A DNA stretch of 7,399 nucleotides. Source: Clostridia bacterium. Lineage in GTDB: Bacteria > Bacillota > Clostridia > UBA1381. The notes beneath the pieces are model-generated. The model did not search any database, was not told the origin of the DNA, and saw only the letters and a program-made list of their open reading frames with translations. Below are positions 6,256 through 7,399 of the stretch, one piece after another. Location of the stretch: the NCBI GenBank assembly GCA_017521775.1, contig JAFXBO010000230.1, positions 1-7,399 of the forward strand, written 5' to 3'. The position numbers were made by a program, and so were the translations under genes. The number at the start of each line of letters is the position of its first letter. Position 1 is the first letter of the stretch.

Positions 6256-7399
6256 TTGAAAAATGCAAGGGATTTAGCTATGCATATATTATATGATATA
6301 GAATATAATGGTGCTTATTCCAATATGGCATTAAAAAATGCATTTTCAAAAAATCAGGACCTTTCAACTGTTGATAAGGGGTTTATAACCCGTATTGTCT
6401 ATGGAGTTGTGTCAAGAAAAATAACACTTGAGTATATAATTTCGAGCTTTTCAAAAATAAAGCTAAAAAAAATCTCAAAATATATTCTGATAATCTTAAA
6501 AATGGGGATTTATCAATTAAAATATATGGATAAGGTTCCTGAATCAGCAGCAGTGAACGAGAGTGTTAAGCTTGCGAAAAGATATGGTCATGGTGCGAGT
6601 GCAGGATTTGTAAATGGACTTTTAAGAAGTGTTATAAAGAATGAAATTAAGTACCCTGATGATGAAATTCTTAAGCTTTCTGTTATGTATTCATATCCTC
6701 AAAAGCTATGCCAAAAATGGTGTGATGATTTCGGTATTGAATTTACGAAAGAATTGCTTGATGAAATGAATAAGGACTCAAAAATAACATTAAGAGTTAA
6801 CCAGACTAAGACAACCTGTGATGAATTGTTAAAAGATAATAATAATTTTGAAATCTCTCCATTGTATGATAAAGCCGTGATTTGTGATGGCTTTGATGTG
6901 GGAAATAGTGAGATATATAAAAGTGGTAAGGTTATTGCACAAGACATTTCTGCAATGATGGCATCTTTGGTTTTAGCACCTCAAAAGGGCGAGAAGGTGT
7001 TGGATATTTGTGCTGCCCCTGGTGGAAAAACAACACATCTTGCAGAGCTTATGCAAAACTGTGGAGAGGTTGTTGCCTGTGATATACACAAGCATAAAAT
7101 AGACTTAATCAAGCAAAATGCAAACAGAATGGGGCTTGGTATAATAAAGCCTTTATTAATGGATGCCACAAGATTTAACGAAGATTTTGTTGATATGTTT
7201 GATAAGGTGTTAGCTGATGTTCCTTGTTCAGGGTATGGGATTGTAAAAAGAAAGCCCGATATAAAGTGGAAGGACGATAATATTGATGAAATTTGCAGTA
7301 TTTCAAAAGAAATTTTGACAAATGCATCTAAATATGTTAAAATTGGTGGAGAGATAGTTTTTTCTACCTGCACAATCAATAAAGAAGAAAATGAAATAA
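6256..7399 (+). CDS. rsmB: 16S rRNA (cytosine-967-C5)-methyltransferase, 3' end missing
   Basis: RsmB (Fmu/Sun) uses S-adenosylmethionine to methylate C967 of 16S rRNA. The frame is open from the TTG at 6256 to the right edge, giving 381 complete codons; the family is about 430-450 residues, so some 50-70 are missing. The N-terminal NusB-like RNA-binding domain (about 1-130) begins with ARDLAMHILYDIEYNGAYSN, typical of the family, and contains PESAAVNESVKLAK and GFVNGLLR. The methyltransferase domain has the SAM-binding motif LDICAAPGGKT (249-259), an acidic CDIHKHK segment (275-281), DVPCSGYG (321-328) with Cys324, and STCTIN (370-375) with Cys372. These two cysteines correspond to the pair in E. 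coli RsmB (Cys325 and Cys375, the latter the nucleophile). The ATG at 6280 is rejected as start because it would remove the conserved ARDLA segment. No frameshift or stop interrupts the visible part. Confidence 0.95.
   Translation, partial: MKNARDLAMHILYDIEYNGAYSNMALKNAFSKNQDLSTVDKGFITRIVYGVVSRKITLEYIISSFSKIKLKKISKYILIILKMGIYQLKYMDKVPESAAVNESVKLAKRYGHGASAGFVNGLLRSVIKNEIKYPDDEILKLSVMYSYPQKLCQKWCDDFGIEFTKELLDEMNKDSKITLRVNQTKTTCDELLKDNNNFEISPLYDKAVICDGFDVGNSEIYKSGKVIAQDISAMMASLVLAPQKGEKVLDICAAPGGKTTHLAELMQNCGEVVACDIHKHKIDLIKQNANRMGLGIIKPLLMDATRFNEDFVDMFDKVLADVPCSGYGIVKRKPDIKWKDDNIDEICSISKEILTNASKYVKIGGEIVFSTCTINKEENEI

Larger units (their letters stand above)
1..7399 (+). other. Probable single operon spanning the window
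   Basis: All nine genes run in one direction. Gaps are 12, -14 (overlap), 20, 33, 19, 1, 12 and 20 nt in order. None holds a GC-rich hairpin followed by a T-run, and none has room for an ordinary promoter, although an internal promoter inside a coding region cannot be excluded. Both outer genes are cut by the window, so the operon promoter and terminator lie outside. The gene set and order match the conserved Firmicutes cluster of RNA metabolism, replication restart and translation initiation genes. Co-transcription is an inference from spacing. Confidence 0.7.

Noticed and set aside
6981..7379. 132-residue minus-strand open frame opposite rsmB
   Set aside because: It lies wholly within the rsmB coding sequence, which has intact family motifs. 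The antisense product has no recognisable motif, and I see no clear ribosome binding site.

Overview
The window is a compact block of housekeeping genes from a low-G+C Gram-positive bacterium, most likely a member of the Clostridia (Eubacteriales, in the Lachnospiraceae/Oscillospiraceae range). The evidence is the AT-rich sequence, strong GGAGG-type ribosome binding sites, TTG start codons, the presence of remA, and a gene order matching the Firmicutes yicC(yloC)-remA-gmk-rpoZ-(coaBC)-priA-def-fmt-rsmB cluster. The family or genus cannot be fixed from this sequence alone.

Layout, all on the + strand: the 3' half of a YicC-family endoribonuclease gene (1-461, cut by the window edge); remA (474-740); gmk (727-1323, overlapping remA by 14 nt); rpoZ (1344-1640); priA (1674-4118, TTG start); def (4138-4596); fmt (4598-5533); a membrane zinc metallopeptidase of the YugP type (5546-6235); and rsmB (6256 onward, TTG start, cut by the right edge). 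Gaps between genes are 1 to 33 nt and one pair overlaps. No intergenic space is large enough for an independent promoter plus terminator, so the whole window is probably part of one transcript whose promoter and terminator lie outside it. No stretch over 300 bases lacks a gene.

The genes serve central information processing: RNA turnover (YicC), a DNA-binding regulator (RemA), GDP supply (Gmk), the RNA polymerase omega subunit (RpoZ), replication restart (PriA), initiator-tRNA formylation (Fmt), N-terminal deformylation (Def) and 16S rRNA m5C967 methylation (RsmB). Fmt and Def act on the same formyl group at opposite ends of translation and are separated by 1 nt, so they are probably translationally coupled. 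The membrane peptidase is the one member without an evident role in these processes.

I found no RNA genes, mobile elements, CRISPR arrays or phage signals, and no convincing new system. The points worth a second look are small: absence of coaBC from its usual place between rpoZ and priA, the peptidase gene between fmt and rsmB, two TTG starts, an Asp-to-Glu change in the deformylase metal motif, and an exact inverted repeat inside the priA zinc-domain coding sequence.
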